From Hymenopus coronatus (taxonomy: Eukaryota > Arthropoda > Insecta > Mantodea > Hymenopodidae): a stretch of DNA of 64,000 nucleotides. Shown piece by piece: positions 10,815 to 21,029 of the stretch. A model generated the notes under the pieces. That model was not told the origin of the DNA, searched no databases, and saw only the letters and a program-made list of their open reading frames with translations. A program made the translations under genes and the position numbers. Position 1 is the first letter of the stretch. Each line of letters starts with the position of its first letter. The stretch covers positions 33,193,501 to 33,257,500 of the forward strand of contig CM060883.1 in NCBI GenBank assembly GCA_030762935.1, given 5' to 3'.

Positions 10815-11489
10815 TGCGAAGTGCATCCAGAAAGTAACTCCCGATGACCCATAAAGAAAACAAACACATCACTAAATAAGAAATATTTATTGGTATGATT
10901 ACATAGACTCACTGGCTACTTTTCAACATAGTCACCACTATTGTTGAGGCATTTATCGTAACGCTGCACCATTTTGTATGCCCAAGTCATAGGATTCTGC
11001 CTCCAATGTCCGCAGCCATGAAGTCACTTCATTCTGCACCTCAGCGTCACTGTGAAAACGATTTCCTGCCAGAAATCGCTTCATGAAAGGGAAGAGATGA
11101 AAGTCACTTGGAGCGAGGTCAGGGCTGTAGGGTGGATGATCCAAGACCTCCCATCTAAACTTATTCAACACATTTCGTGTGGCGTTGGCTGTACGGGGTT
11201 TTGCATTGTCATGCGCAAGCGTAATGCCTCTTGTCAACATTCCACGTCTCTTGTTCTAGATTGCCCACCTGAGTTTCAGCATGCAAAAATCGCCTGTGGC
11301 GGGAGACAATATCGGAGCAGCCATTTTCTCCTAGCACAGAGCGGTAACCACTGCCGTCACTAAACTGAAACGTTACTACAATGTTATCATATACTGCCTC
11401 TTTTCTCCTGCGCACGCGCATTCCTATACGACGGGTGGTGCCATCTCTGGACCTACTGCGATTGGGACTTACTTTATGGATGCACCTCG
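10815..11489 (-). mobile_element. Mariner element, internally deleted
   Basis: The ends CGAAGTGCATCCAGAAAGTAA (left) and, reversed, CGAGGTGCATCCATAAAGTAA (right) form terminal inverted repeats of about 25 bp. TA follows the right end at 11490-11491; a TA also lies just left at 10813-10814, two bases off. At about 675 bp it is half the usual mariner length, and the transposase keeps only its C-terminal half. It lies between Family A copies and splits a small reverse piece (11492-11540). Confidence 0.82.
10953..11240 (-). pseudogene. Mariner transposase, C-terminal half (DD34D)
   Basis: The 95-residue frame contains AHDNAKPRTANATRNVLNKF, then HPPYSPDLAPSDFHLFPFMK. The second and third catalytic Asp residues (HDN and PSD) are separated by 34 residues, the DD34D spacing that defines mariner. 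The C-terminus lacks the usual last residues (it drifts at GIQNGAALR), and the N-terminal helix-turn-helix and the first catalytic Asp are gone. It cannot be an active transposase. Upstream on the same strand the sequence at 11209-11480 keeps an open frame without mariner motifs. Confidence 0.85.
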
Positions 11490-11491
11490 TA

Positions 11492-11540
11492 TTTATATCT
11501 TGTGTGACTGACTGTGAACAGTAACATTTAAAAACGAAAC
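11492..11540 (-). mobile_element. Family A scrap next to the mariner
   Basis: GTGTGACTGACTGTGAACA followed by AAAAACGAAAC matches the reverse-copy segment just after the A-run. It ends where a forward copy begins. Confidence 0.5.
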
Positions 11541-12235
11541 ATCTGTGTGTTCCATTCACATGACTTTCTCCACTCTCTGTAGCAAGTTTCATTGTTAATA
11601 AGCTTATTCTTTTATCTAATCGAGAACTTGTAAGTAGAAGGGAAATAAGTAATATACTAGGCTTAAGCGTACTCAAATCGTTTAAACGTGGTTGTGATGC
11701 CAATAGAATTATTTCTCTTTGCATTGCCAAGAGTTGATATATCCCAGTATGAGGAAAATTAAATTCTTTTCAAATTGAAACCAACAAGATATAACCCGCC
11801 TGGATAGTGCGATGGTGTCGTGTTTGCCTCACATTCAACAGCTCGCGAGTTCTTATCTCGCTAAGCGTGAGTTACCTAGTTAAGCTTATTTAGGGTTTTC
11901 CCCTTATCCTAAGAAGACGAATGTCGAGTAACTTTACGCTCTAGGGACCACAGGATCATTTGAACATCATTTCATCAACTTTCATTCATCGTCCGAAATG
12001 ACCAATAAGGTTAAAGTACGTTAAGCTACCCCCCTCCAAAAGAGAGATCTTGAAAATGGCTAAATCCACAAAAAATTATTTATGACATGAATTGAATGTT
12101 TTAACGAGATCTGCATTTTTGTGAACTGTCTGAGATATGTAAAAGTCGTCCAGAATAAAGAGGACTTCATAAGATATTCCCTAAAAAATTAATATGTATA
12201 TTTCAATTGCCTTGAACATATCTTAAACACATGAA
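11541..12235 (+). mobile_element. Family A forward copy split by a SINE, 3' end lost
   Basis: It starts ATCTGTGTGTTCCATTCACA, runs to CCAACAAGAT, is interrupted by the SINE, then continues with TGAAAATGG and TTTTAACGAGATCTGCATTT. It fades out near 12235, before the 3' half. Confidence 0.75.
11791..12040 (+). mobile_element. SINE-3, tRNA-derived
   Basis: The head reads AACCCGCCTGGATAGTGCG, with a degraded A box (TAGTGCGATGG) and a weak B box (GAGTTCTTATCTC). The body contains TTAGGGTTTTCCCCTTATC, GACGAATGTCGAGTAACTT and TTCATTCATCGTCC. A second, reverse copy lies at 55999-56235 with a better head, and a tail fragment at 4101-4235. Confidence 0.78.
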
Positions 12236-12269
12236 TGGACGAATGAAAATCTAAATCTATTAGTACACG

Positions 12270-12627
12270 AAAAAGCACTCCGTAATCTATTTTTCGACAG
12301 ATCACCCATTGTTGAGGTGTTTTCCATTGATGGGAACCAATTTCACTGCCGCCAAAATACCTTCCACTGAACTCACATCAGGTTCAAGAACAGATCTGGG
12401 CTGCACGGCGGGTGATTAAATAGCTCCCAAACGCATCGTTGAACAAGGTTTTGTGCGTGGTCATGAAGCGATACAATAACTTGACTAAGCTTTCCAAGCC
12501 TTTTGTTTTGAACTGCGCGCCGAAGATTTCTCAATGTTTCACAGTATCGTACCGCATCGATGGCTGCATCTCGGAGAGGCAACTCAACAAGCAAAATGTC
12601 CCGTCTATCCCAGCGCATTCCACATGA
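12270..12627 (-). pseudogene. Mariner transposase relic
   Basis: The minus strand gives RYCETLRNLRRAVQNKR, then SLHDHAQ, then WELFNHPPCSPDL, in the order found around the second catalytic Asp of mariner transposases. The residues between HDHA and WELF are shortened by a deletion, and the sequence becomes unrecognisable after SPDL. This is another mariner lineage than the one at 10953, judging by the residues shared. No terminal repeats were seen. Confidence 0.75.
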
Positions 12628-12648
12628 TTTTTCGTGCTGATTGCATTG

Positions 12649-13180
12649 TTACTTTCTCTTTACGTACTATGTATATAGTGTATAGAGAAGGTATTGTATT
12701 GCACCCAAAAATTCGAAACCAGATTTCACCGGAAATATATGTTTTAGGATCCCCTGTATCCAAAAAAAGTATTTTCAGAAAAAGGTCTGTGTCTGTAAAC
12801 ACGATAACTCAAAAACGAAAAGTCGGTAAAATACCAAACTTGGTATTTAAATTTTGTATCTTCCAGGGATGCGACAGGAAGATTTTGAGAAAAATCCCGC
12901 CATCCGAAATTACCCTTTACATTTAAAATATTATATATTAAAGATATTTACCTCACAAATAATATGTATATCTTGAATTTTCTGGGAATAGCCTCTGAAG
13001 ACTACTTTATTCTGAATGAATTTTACGGAATTTCGTATAACTGCTAAACCGTAAGAGACAGACAAAAGCATACCCTACAAAAATGTAGAGCACATTAAAA
13101 TAAACAATTTATGTTACATGCTTTTTTTCGTTAAGTTGATCGTTTTTGAGATATTCTTTGAGTTTGGTCTCAGCTTGAAA

Positions 13181-13181
<1 letters not shown>
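12649..13181 (-). mobile_element. Family A reverse copy, truncated at a (TTA)n tract
   Basis: It begins TTACTTTCTCTTTACG and follows the consensus down to GGTCTCAGCTTGAAA, where a (TTA)n microsatellite starts. The subterminal 5' part of the element is missing. Confidence 0.82.
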
Positions 13182-13213
<32 letters not shown>

Positions 13214-13214
13214 T
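13182..13214 (+). repeat. (TTA)n microsatellite
   Basis: About ten TTA units follow directly on the truncated Family A copy and may mark the repair point. Confidence 0.9.
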
Positions 13215-14154
13215 CATAACGAAACGATGAGCCCCTGAGTGTTAAGAAGAGTCGTACGATAAATTCACTATAATTGTCAAGCTTATTCTTAATATTATCA
13301 AAATTATTATTAATTTACGGTTTAACAATCACAAGAAGAGACATTTCAGTGGCAATTTTATGTTACTCGCTTTTTGGGATGACGTAAGCAGTTTGTCATC
13401 AAGTAGCTAAAATCATGTAAGAGGAGAAGTAATAAGTAGTCGTTTGGATAGGGCAGAGCTACATATTCCAGTACCAACTTGAATCTCCTTGTTCCTATTG
13501 GGATCACCTTTTTTGATCTCAAGCGTACATAACCTGTAACTAGAAATTCGGAAGATATCTGAAGCCATCAAAAGGTAAACGCGAACATCTGTTTTTTTAT
13601 TGCAGAGGAGTTCATTCAAGCGGCAGATTTGGAGGAAAGAAAGCCGAACGCTTTGAAGGGAGACCTTAATGAAAGTAGATTCTGCATGTTTTTTCTCTCC
13701 CGAGTTGTGTGTTGTTTTAAGAGATTAAGGTGCTGCTATTTGGTATGCATACGGTTTACAAGAAGAAGTTCTTCCGTGAATAAATGATTGAGAAATGAAC
13801 TTTGCCGTCCTAGAAAGAAGAGAGAGAGAGAGAGAAAAAAAAAAAGAGCGTTGCAGAACCGCAGCAAAGAAACCTCAGATCTCAACATTAAAGGGCTATA
13901 CAAATGTGATTCCTTCTTCCGCAGCGCTGGATAGCGCCTTGGCTTGTGTTTTAAATCTCATCAAGTAGAACATCTCTTAGAAGTTAAATTCTTTTTCAGG
14001 CAAGAGAGAACAGAAAATAAATATTGTGCAGCCTCTGTTAATTTAAAGACTTGGAATAAAATCAATGGCTAATGCTACCGCGAGTAACGATGTACGACGA
14101 AAATTCAAATAACCAAGAACAAACCAGATTTACTTCTTCTGAAAACTATTTTTA
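13215..14154. other. Unassigned spacer
   Basis: This is nearly 1 kb with no repeat of this window and no coding motif. It contains a short purine tract, (GA)n then A10, near 13818-13847. Confidence 0.5.
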
Positions 14155-15139
14155 AATTTCTCTACGCATACTATGTGCATGGTGTACAGAGAAAATTCAA
14201 TGTTCAGATTTCACCGGAAATATATGTTTTGATCTCCCTCGAGACCAATAAAATCATTTTAAAAAAATCTGATGTGTACCACTCACATGACTTTCTCTAC
14301 ATCTCTGCAACAAATTATTGTTAAAAAGTCAATGCTTCTATTTACTTCATGCTAATCGGAAAAAAATTAGCAGAAATAATCTTCCTTGTATGTAGAAGTG
14401 AAATAAGGGAGTATCATGGGTTAAAGTGATAGTCAAAAGCTGGTTGCTATGTGACTGAAGTTCCGTTGTTTGTATGGACACGAGTTGACAAATTTGTGTA
14501 TGAGAAAAGTATAAGTTTTTTTAAAGCTGAAACAAATAACAAGGAATATCTCAAAAACGATCAACTCCATGAAAAAAATGGATATAACATAATTGTGTGT
14601 TTTAACGTGCTCTACATTTTTAGTACGGTAAGTCTTTGTCCATCTTTTACGGTTAAGCAGTTATGCAAAATTCCGTAAAATTCTGTAAAACGCAGAATAA
14701 AGTAGTCTTCAGAGGCTATTCCCAGAAAATTCAAGATATACACTTTATTTGCCAGGTAAATATCTTTAGCATACGATATTTTAAACAAAATCGTGAGCCA
14801 TTTTTTAAAAAATCAAAATTTTCGAAAAAAAGTTCCATGTAAAGGGTAGTTTGGGGTGGGGGATTTTCTTGAAAATCTTTCGTGTCGCAACCTTGGAAGA
14901 TATCAAATTTAAATACCAAGTTTGGTATTTAACGGGCTTTTCGTTTTTGAGCTATGATGCCCAAAGACACACACAGACAGACAGACACACACACGCAGAC
15001 ATGTTTCTAAAAATGCTTTTTTTTATTCAGGGGGGCCCAAAACATGCATTTCCGGTGAAATCTTGGTATCGAATTTTTGGGTGCATTACAATACCTTATC
15101 TATACACTATGTACATAGTACGTATAGAGAAAGTAAAAA
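14155..15139 (+). mobile_element. Family A composite: inverted arm plus complete copy
   Basis: Positions 14155-14267 are the reverse 5' arm (palindrome TATGTGCATGG, ATTTCACCGGAAATATATG, up to an A-run). Positions 14268-15139 are a complete forward copy from TCTGATGTGTACCACTCAC to GTATAGAGAAAGTAAAAA. Together they form an element with inverted ends of about 110 bp. The terminal palindrome at 15100-15127 is well preserved. Confidence 0.82.
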
Positions 15140-15607
15140 TATGTGTTAAGTGTAATGTAAGCAGTAACCGAGGTTGAGAGTGAATACACGAGACTGACAT
15201 CACTAATCGCCCTCCGTGGTGTAATGGTTACCATGCTAGCTTCATATACCGAAGGTCGCGGGTATGTGACGATGCATTTTTTCGGGCGTAAAAATCCTTA
15301 ACATGGCTTCCTTCGGAAGGGAAGTAAAGCCGTTGTTCCCGTGTCGTAGATTTCAGGCACGTAAAAGAACCTCAAGTCTGATAGAGAGGCCTCTGAGCAA
15401 AATTAAGCGGTCTTTCATGCCCATTATACAGGTGTATATAACTGAATATCGGGGTTTTAACTCTTTATAATATTTATTACATTCAACTTACAGTTATAAA
15501 TGATATGTCAAATGAAAAAGCACCTCAAACAGTTTTGCTTGTTGGCACAAGTGCGCATGTGCGTGCAATGTTTCTGCGCAATCCGCTAGACAACGGTAGT
15601 AGCAAAG

Positions 15608-16084
15608 ATGGCGACTTCTAAACAGAAAGCGTTTTGTGTTTTGCAGTTTGCAAAGACCGAATCTGTAGTTACTGTGCAACGTGCGTTCCGTAGTAAGTTC
15701 GGTTTGGATCCTCCTAGTGATAAAAACATTCGTAGATGGTGTAATCAGTTTGAAGATACCGGCTGCCTTTGTAAAGGGAAGAGCACGGGACGACCAGAAG
15801 TAAGTGAAGAGACTGTTGAGCGAGTGAGAGAGTCGTTCACTCGTAGCCCAAAGAAATCAGTCCGGAAGGCTAGTCGTGAATTACAAGTTCCTGTGTCGGC
15901 GGTTTGGAAAGTTGTAAGAAAACGCTTACAGCTACGTTCTTACCGTTTACAGTTATTACAGGCTTTAAAGCCGGCAGACCACGGATTGCGTGCCAAATTC
16001 GCAAACGGCATGTTGTTTCATGACGATTTTATGGAGCGTGTTGTCTTCAGTTCTATGCATGGCCTCCACGTTCTCCTGACCTAA
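15608..16084 (+). pseudogene. Mariner-like transposase, N-terminal DNA-binding part
   Basis: The 158-residue frame starts MATSKQKAFCVLQFAK and carries a first helix-turn-helix with RRWCNQFEDTGCLCKGKSTG, a linker with GRPEVSEETVERVRESF, and a second helix-turn-helix with SVRKASRELQVPVSAVWKVV, as in many arthropod mariner-family proteins. After NGMLFHDDFMERVVFSS the catalytic core is missing. A deletion joins it to a later part that reads WPPRSPDLTPCDFYLWGF in another frame. From there RVYVPPLPADLTELRNRI runs on to a stop near 16259. Two of the three catalytic Asp residues are lost, so the protein could at most bind the element ends. Confidence 0.88.
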
Positions 16085-16259
16085 CGCCATGCGATTTTTA
16101 TCTTTGGGGCTTCATCAAGGATCGTGTGTACGTGCCTCCGCTACCAGCCGACCTCACTGAACTAAGAAACCGGATTGAAGCAGCTGTTGCTACAATTACT
16201 GAATACACGCTTATCAACGTTAGGGAAGAACTCGCTATAGACTTGATGGGTGCCGTTTG
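16085..16259 (+). pseudogene. Mariner-like transposase, C-terminal remnant
   Basis: Continuing from the frame that starts at WPPRSPD, the sequence encodes the third catalytic Asp in PCDFYLWG and the family tail RNRIEAAVATITEYTL, ending at TGA. A further VVTLNIYKLL stretch follows the stop in frame, so the stop may be a nonsense change within the original C-terminus. Confidence 0.8.
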
Positions 16260-16479
16260 ACAAAGGGTAGTAACATTGAACATTTATAAGCTTCTTGGTA
16301 AAACTGAGTTGCTTTTTCATTTGACATATCATTCATAACTGTAAGTTGAATGTAACAAATGTTATGAAGAGTTAAAACCCCGATATTCATTTATATGCAC
16401 CCTGTAGAATTGGACGCTGAGAACCACTGTAGTTAAAGAGCATCCATAAATAACACGTCATTTACATTTGACATCACTA

Positions 16480-17133
16480 GAAGGTGATATTTGCTTTGTA
16501 GTGACTGTACTACTGCAGCGTAGAAACCTAAGAATGACGTACACAATATTGTTGTCGTTCCTGCTTCTGTATACCAATGCTCCAGTAAAGGTAACTAAGA
16601 GACACATCTAACCTCTCATTTGAAAATGTCATTCGTCAAGAACTGGCGCGCGACCTATGCAGGTTAAATGGGGCATTCTGTCGCCACATGTGTTATAACA
16701 ACGTCGCAACTTTGGCACCCCCAGCTACGACCGAGCTACCACTCTAATATTATCTTACGGTTCATATATCACGAAACAATAAAATATCAGCACTGAAATT
16801 TAAGGCCATTTAAGGCATTTTCACCTTCATTTTATCTCTCCTCTGTATTTTTTGTACTCCGAAATACGATTTTACAGGCATAAAAATATATATCATGTAA
16901 ATATGAAGCTATAAAATGATGAAAACTTTAAGTTGGCAGCGTATCATCACTATTTACCCTTGACAATATTGCATTCAACGTGGGAGACATGTCAAACAGT
17001 AAAGAATGAAGGGTGCGCCGCACTCGGCTTTGCTTTATTCCGTCATATTGCGTTTACTTATCGTCCTTTTTTTTTTCAGTCTTTTTTGCTGTCGTTTTTT
17101 GTGCCGCACTTAGAGCCCTTTCATTCATAATCA
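16480..17133. other. Unassigned spacer
   Basis: No family match and no coding motif were found. The 65-codon frame at 16933-17130 is not supported. Confidence 0.5.
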
Positions 17134-17237
17134 TTTTCTCTGCTTTGTACAAGGTACGTAGGTAGACAAGTAATTGCACACCGCACAAAGAATTCGATAC
17201 CGAGATTTCAAATTTTAAGAGTTCCCCGTAAAAAAAA

Positions 17238-18107
17238 TCTTATGTGTTCCATTCACTTGAGATGTAGATCTCTGCAACAAATTACTGTTAAAAAGCTTAT
17301 GTTCTTATTTACTTCATACTAATCGAGAAAAAAATAGCATAAATAGTCTTATTACCTACTTCCTAGAAAGTAGAACAGAAATAAGGGAGTATCATAGGTT
17401 AAAGTGATAGTCAAAAGCTGGTTGCTATGTGACTGAAGTTCCTTTGTTTGTACGGACAAGAGTTGACAACTTTCTGCATGAGAAAAGTATTAAGTTTTTA
17501 AAGCTGAAATCAAAAAGAAGGAATATCTCAAAAAAGATCAACTCCAAGAAAAAAATGTATATGATATAAATTTTATGTCTTAACGTGCTCTACATTTTTT
17601 GTGTGGTGAGTTTTTGTCCATCTCTTATGGTTTAGCAGTTATGCAAAATGCCTTAAAACTCATTCAGAATAAAGTAGTCTTCAGAGGCTATTCCCAGAAA
17701 ATTCAAGATATACATTTTATTTGTTAGGTAAATATCTTTAATATACGATATATTAATCCAATAGTTACAGCCATTTTAGAGAAAATCAAAAATTTCGGTA
17801 AAAAGGTCCATGTAAAGGGTAGTTTGAAGTAGAGGGATTTTTCTCAAAATCTTCTTGTCGCATCCCTGGAAGATACCACACTTAAATGCAAAGTAAGGTA
17901 GTTTACCGACTTTTCATTTTTGAGTTATCGTGTTCACGGACACACGGACATGTACACACACCCGGACCTTTTTCTGAAAATGCTTTTTTTTATACAGGGG
18001 ACCATAAAGCATATATATTCCCGGTGAAATATCGGTATCGAATTTTTGGGTGGAGTGCAATATTTTCTCTATACACTATGTATATATTACGTGTAGAGAA
18101 AGTAAAA
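17238..18107 (+). mobile_element. Family A forward copy nested in a reverse copy
   Basis: It begins TCTTATGTGTTCCATTCAC directly after CCGTAAAAAAAA of the host copy and ends GTGTAGAGAAAGTAAAA, after which the host resumes as GAAAAAGTTTTGAG. This is the clearest case of a forward copy sitting in the A-run of a reverse copy with both host halves still present. Confidence 0.88.
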
Positions 18108-18587
18108 GAAAAAGTTTTGAGTCTGCGTGTGTGTGTGTGTGTGTGTGTGTGTAAACATGATAACTCTAAAACGAAAAGAAAATAAGATACCTACTATACT
18201 TTGTATTTCTGTTTAGTATCTAACAAGGATGCGACACGAAGATTTTGAGGAAAATTCCTCCACCCCAAACTACTGTTTACGTGAAAAAAATCGAAAATTT
18301 TGAATCTCTCAAAAAATAACTAATAATTTTGATTAAAATACCGTATATTAAAAATATCTACATACAAGATATAATGTATATCTCGAATTTTCTACTAAGT
18401 GAACTTATTCTGGATGAATATTGCATAATTGGTAAAGCGTAAGAGATCTCGTTAAAACACTTTTTTTTTCGTGGGAGCCCATTTTTGAGATATTCCTGGA
18501 TATTTCTATTTCAGTAATAAAATACTTTTCTCATACGGAAAATTTTGAACTCTTGGTAATGCAAGGAAACGGATTTCAACTGCGGCA

Positions 18588-18797
18588 TTTAAAAAAATGT
18601 GCCTATGCTTATATATTTGTTTATCTGTTACCGCAGGCGATGACACTGGTGATACATGGAATGAAGATGCAGCACCAGTAGAATGCGATGGCGGGGGAAA
18701 CCGGAGAACCCGGAGAAAACCCGCCCCTGTGCCGCTTCGTCCACCACAAATCTCACATGCGGTCGCTTGAGATCGAACCCGGGCCACGGCGCGGCCC
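18588..18797 (-). mobile_element. SINE-2, reverse copy
   Basis: CCGCAGGCGATGACACTGG, GGCGGGGGAAACCGGAG, CCGCTTCGTCCACCACAAAT and ATCGAACCCGGGCC occur in order. On the minus strand GCCCGGGTTCGATCTC is a B box, and the A-box half is cut short at the insertion edge. It replaces part of the Family A copy that encloses it. Confidence 0.75.
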
Positions 18798-18955
18798 CTA
18801 TCGCTTTAGCTTAGTGTATTCCCTTATTTCCCTTCTGCTTAAAAAGAAGTAAATAATAAGAACATTTCTGCTAACGTTTATTTCTATTAGCATGTAGTAG
18901 AAGAACTATAATATGTTACAGAGATGTCGAGAAAGTTATGTGGGTGGAACACGTA

Positions 18956-19252
18956 AGCACTGTTTATTTTACTGAGTTACTAACACTCATTTTACTTGAA
19001 TAATTTAACACCATATTATTTTGCGTTTCTTCTTGCTAACATTTCCTTCTTCTAGTTTCTCCCTATGTAACTGAAAATATTTACGTGAAATGTTAAATAA
19101 ATAACCGACAAAAACCGTCAGTGTTCGAGGAGCTATTAACCTGCAAATTTACAGCTGATGTTAACCTTTAAAGACTTGTACCTCGCGCCTGGCGGCATTT
19201 AGCTGAGTAGATGGATGACTTTTGTTATACACAATGAATGCAAGAAGTTACA
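18956..19252. other. Unassigned spacer
   Basis: I see no repeat or coding motif in this 0.3-kb stretch. Confidence 0.45.
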
Positions 19253-20100
19253 AAAATTCCATTCACATGACTTTCTCTACATCTCCGTAATGAATAATTT
19301 TAATAAGCTTGTTCTTCTATCTACTTCATGTTAATCAAGATAAACATTAACAGAAACAGTTTTATTACTTAATTTCTCATGAGTAGAAGGGAAATAAGGG
19401 TATAAACTAGGCTAAACCGAGTCAAATGTTTTAAAATGTGGTTGCTATGGAGTTGAAATCCGTTTTTGTGCTTGGTCAGGAGTTGACATGTCCCTGTTTG
19501 AGATAAGTTTCAGTATTTTAAAAATCAAACCAGTAAAAAGGAATATCTCGAAAACGGTCGACTCCAGGGGAAAAAATGTGTGTTTTAAGGAGAACTACAT
19601 TTTTAGTTTAGTAAGTTATTGTCTTATCTCTTACAGTTTACTAGTTATACAAAATTCAAAAAAAAAAAAAAAAAGAATGAGGAGGTCTTTAGAGGCTATT
19701 CCCAGAATATTCAAAATATACATTTTTTTTTGTATGTAAATATTTTAAATATAAAAGATTTTAATCAAAATCGTTAGAGCCACTTTTGAGAAAATAAACA
19801 TTTTCGAAATGTTTTCCACGTAAACGGTAACTGAGGTAGGGGCATTTTCTTGAAAACCTTCGTGTCACATACTTGGAAGATACCGAACTTAATTCCAAGT
19901 TTGGTATTTAACGGTCCTTTCTATTTTTTGAGCTAAGTTGCCCACAGATACACACACATATGGACATGTTTCTAAAAAAAAATTGTATTCAGGGGATCTT
20001 AAAACATGTATTTCCGGTGAAATTTCGGTAACGAATTTTTGTGTGCTTTACATCGCTTTCTCTATATACTATGTACATAATAAGTGAAGAGAAAGTTAAA
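19253..20100 (+). mobile_element. Family A forward copy of the older type
   Basis: It starts at AAAAATTCCATTCACATGAC, lacking the first nine bases of the usual end, and ends GTGAAGAGAAAGTTAAA. It carries the GAGCTAAGTTGCCCACAG form of the 3' region and an A-run of about 18 near 19658-19674. Confidence 0.83.
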
Positions 20101-20674
20101 TTTGTTCGTTCCGTTTACTGTACAGATTTTGGGGGGATTGGGGTTTTTATTTCTGATCTGATGTAATGTGTTTGTAACTTTTTCCATTGTTACTCAGCGT
20201 CCTTTTATCAATCCTGCACGTTACGCGAGGATATGGGAACTTCCGGACAGCATGGTAGTTACCTGAAACAAAATTTGAATTTAATTCTGGACGAACGTGA
20301 GGATCCCGGAAATCCGGCCCCACACTTGCTGATGTACAAAGTCCACCATGATAATGAAAATGCAAAAGTTAGCTTCTGCAAATTAATGCATAACATTACG
20401 CGCCAGCGAGAAAAGTTTACGTGAGTGATTAACATAAATCCTTAAATCCTTGATTTCGGAGAATACTCGCTCCACTGAAATGGAAACAAAAAGTGTCAAA
20501 ATATCACGATTTTCTATTTTCCATCAAGAAAATCTCCAAATATTGTCGATTCATAATATATTCGCACTTTCTAATACCCGCACATTCTTTCGGTTTGATT
20601 CGCATAGTAGATATTCTGTTAAGAAGGAATTCACTACCTCACTTAACATTTTTGTTTGCTTTTGTACGTTCTCT
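20101..20674. other. Unassigned spacer
   Basis: Short open frames exist on both strands (for example 20450-20701) but none has a motif or a repeat match. Confidence 0.45.
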
Positions 20675-20683
20675 ACTAGTTTA

Positions 20684-20991
20684 GTAAGGTCGTCTCCTTA
20701 GCGCGGTTGCTTACGAAGCGAGAGACCTGGCTTCGATTCCCGGTATCAGCGAGATTTTTTTTCCCGCTGGGAGACCTGGTCCGGGGTGCACTCAGCCTCG
20801 TGAGGGTCCCTGGAGGAGCTACTTGACGGAGAAGTAGCGGCTCCAGGTCATGAGGACCGCATTAACCGGCCGGGGGTTCCAATACTACACCCCATCCATG
20901 AAGTCTGTCATGGACCGAGATGGGGGACGCAGCGGCCGGGCGGTAGGCTAAGGTTACTTGTGAACTGTCGTGCCATGGAATTATTATTATT
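20684..20991 (+). mobile_element. SINE-4, tRNA-derived, full length with (ATT)n tail
   Basis: The head AAGGTCGTCTCCTTAGCGCG leads to a good B box, GGCTTCGATTCCC. The body has GGGAGACCTGGTCCGGGGTG, CACTCAGCCTCG and GGAGAAGTAGCGGCTCC, then an (ATT)n tail. ACTAGTTTA (20675-20683) and ACTAGATTA (20992-21000) form a 9-bp target duplication with one mismatch. A second copy lies at 42786. Confidence 0.87.
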
Positions 20992-21029
20992 ACTAGATTA
21001 TTAAATCAAGGTCGTATTTGTGTTTTCAC

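Larger units (their letters stand above)
15429..16404 (+). mobile_element. Mariner-like element, 976 bp, long inverted repeats
   Basis: TA flanks both sides (15427-15428 and 16405-16406). Terminal inverted repeats run about 95 bp: CAGGTGTATATAACTG on the left against CAGGGTGCATATAAATG on the right, then ATATCGGGGTTTTAACTC and TGATATGTCAAATGAAAAAG on both. The repeats remain close to identical, so the insertion is fairly young, but the internal deletion makes it non-autonomous. Confidence 0.92.
15206..16468 (+). mobile_element. SINE-1 split by a mariner element
   Basis: The SINE halves are 15206-15428 and 16405-16468, together about 285 bp. The head CGCCCTCCGTGGTGTAATGG is intact, but the B box is lost in a small deletion (GGGTATGTGACG). 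It is flanked by a perfect 11-bp target duplication, TGACATCACTA, at 15195-15205 and 16469-16479. This proves the SINE boundary and shows that the mariner arrived later. Confidence 0.92.
17134..18955 (-). mobile_element. Family A reverse copy interrupted twice
   Basis: The reverse copy consists of 17134-17237, 18108-18587 and 18798-18955. It is split by a forward Family A copy inside its first A-run and by a SINE-2. It ends TATGTGGGTGGAACACG. A (GT)n tract of about 13 units lies at 18127-18152. Removing both insertions restores roughly 740 bp in consensus order. Confidence 0.85.

Noticed and set aside
11209..11730. 173-codon minus-strand open frame as a gene
   Set aside because: It spans the mariner, its flank and part of a Family A copy, so it is a chance run through unrelated pieces.
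15100..15127. Rho-independent terminator
   Set aside because: The hairpin followed by an A or T run looks like one, but it is the fixed 3' end of a transposable element present many times in eukaryotic DNA.
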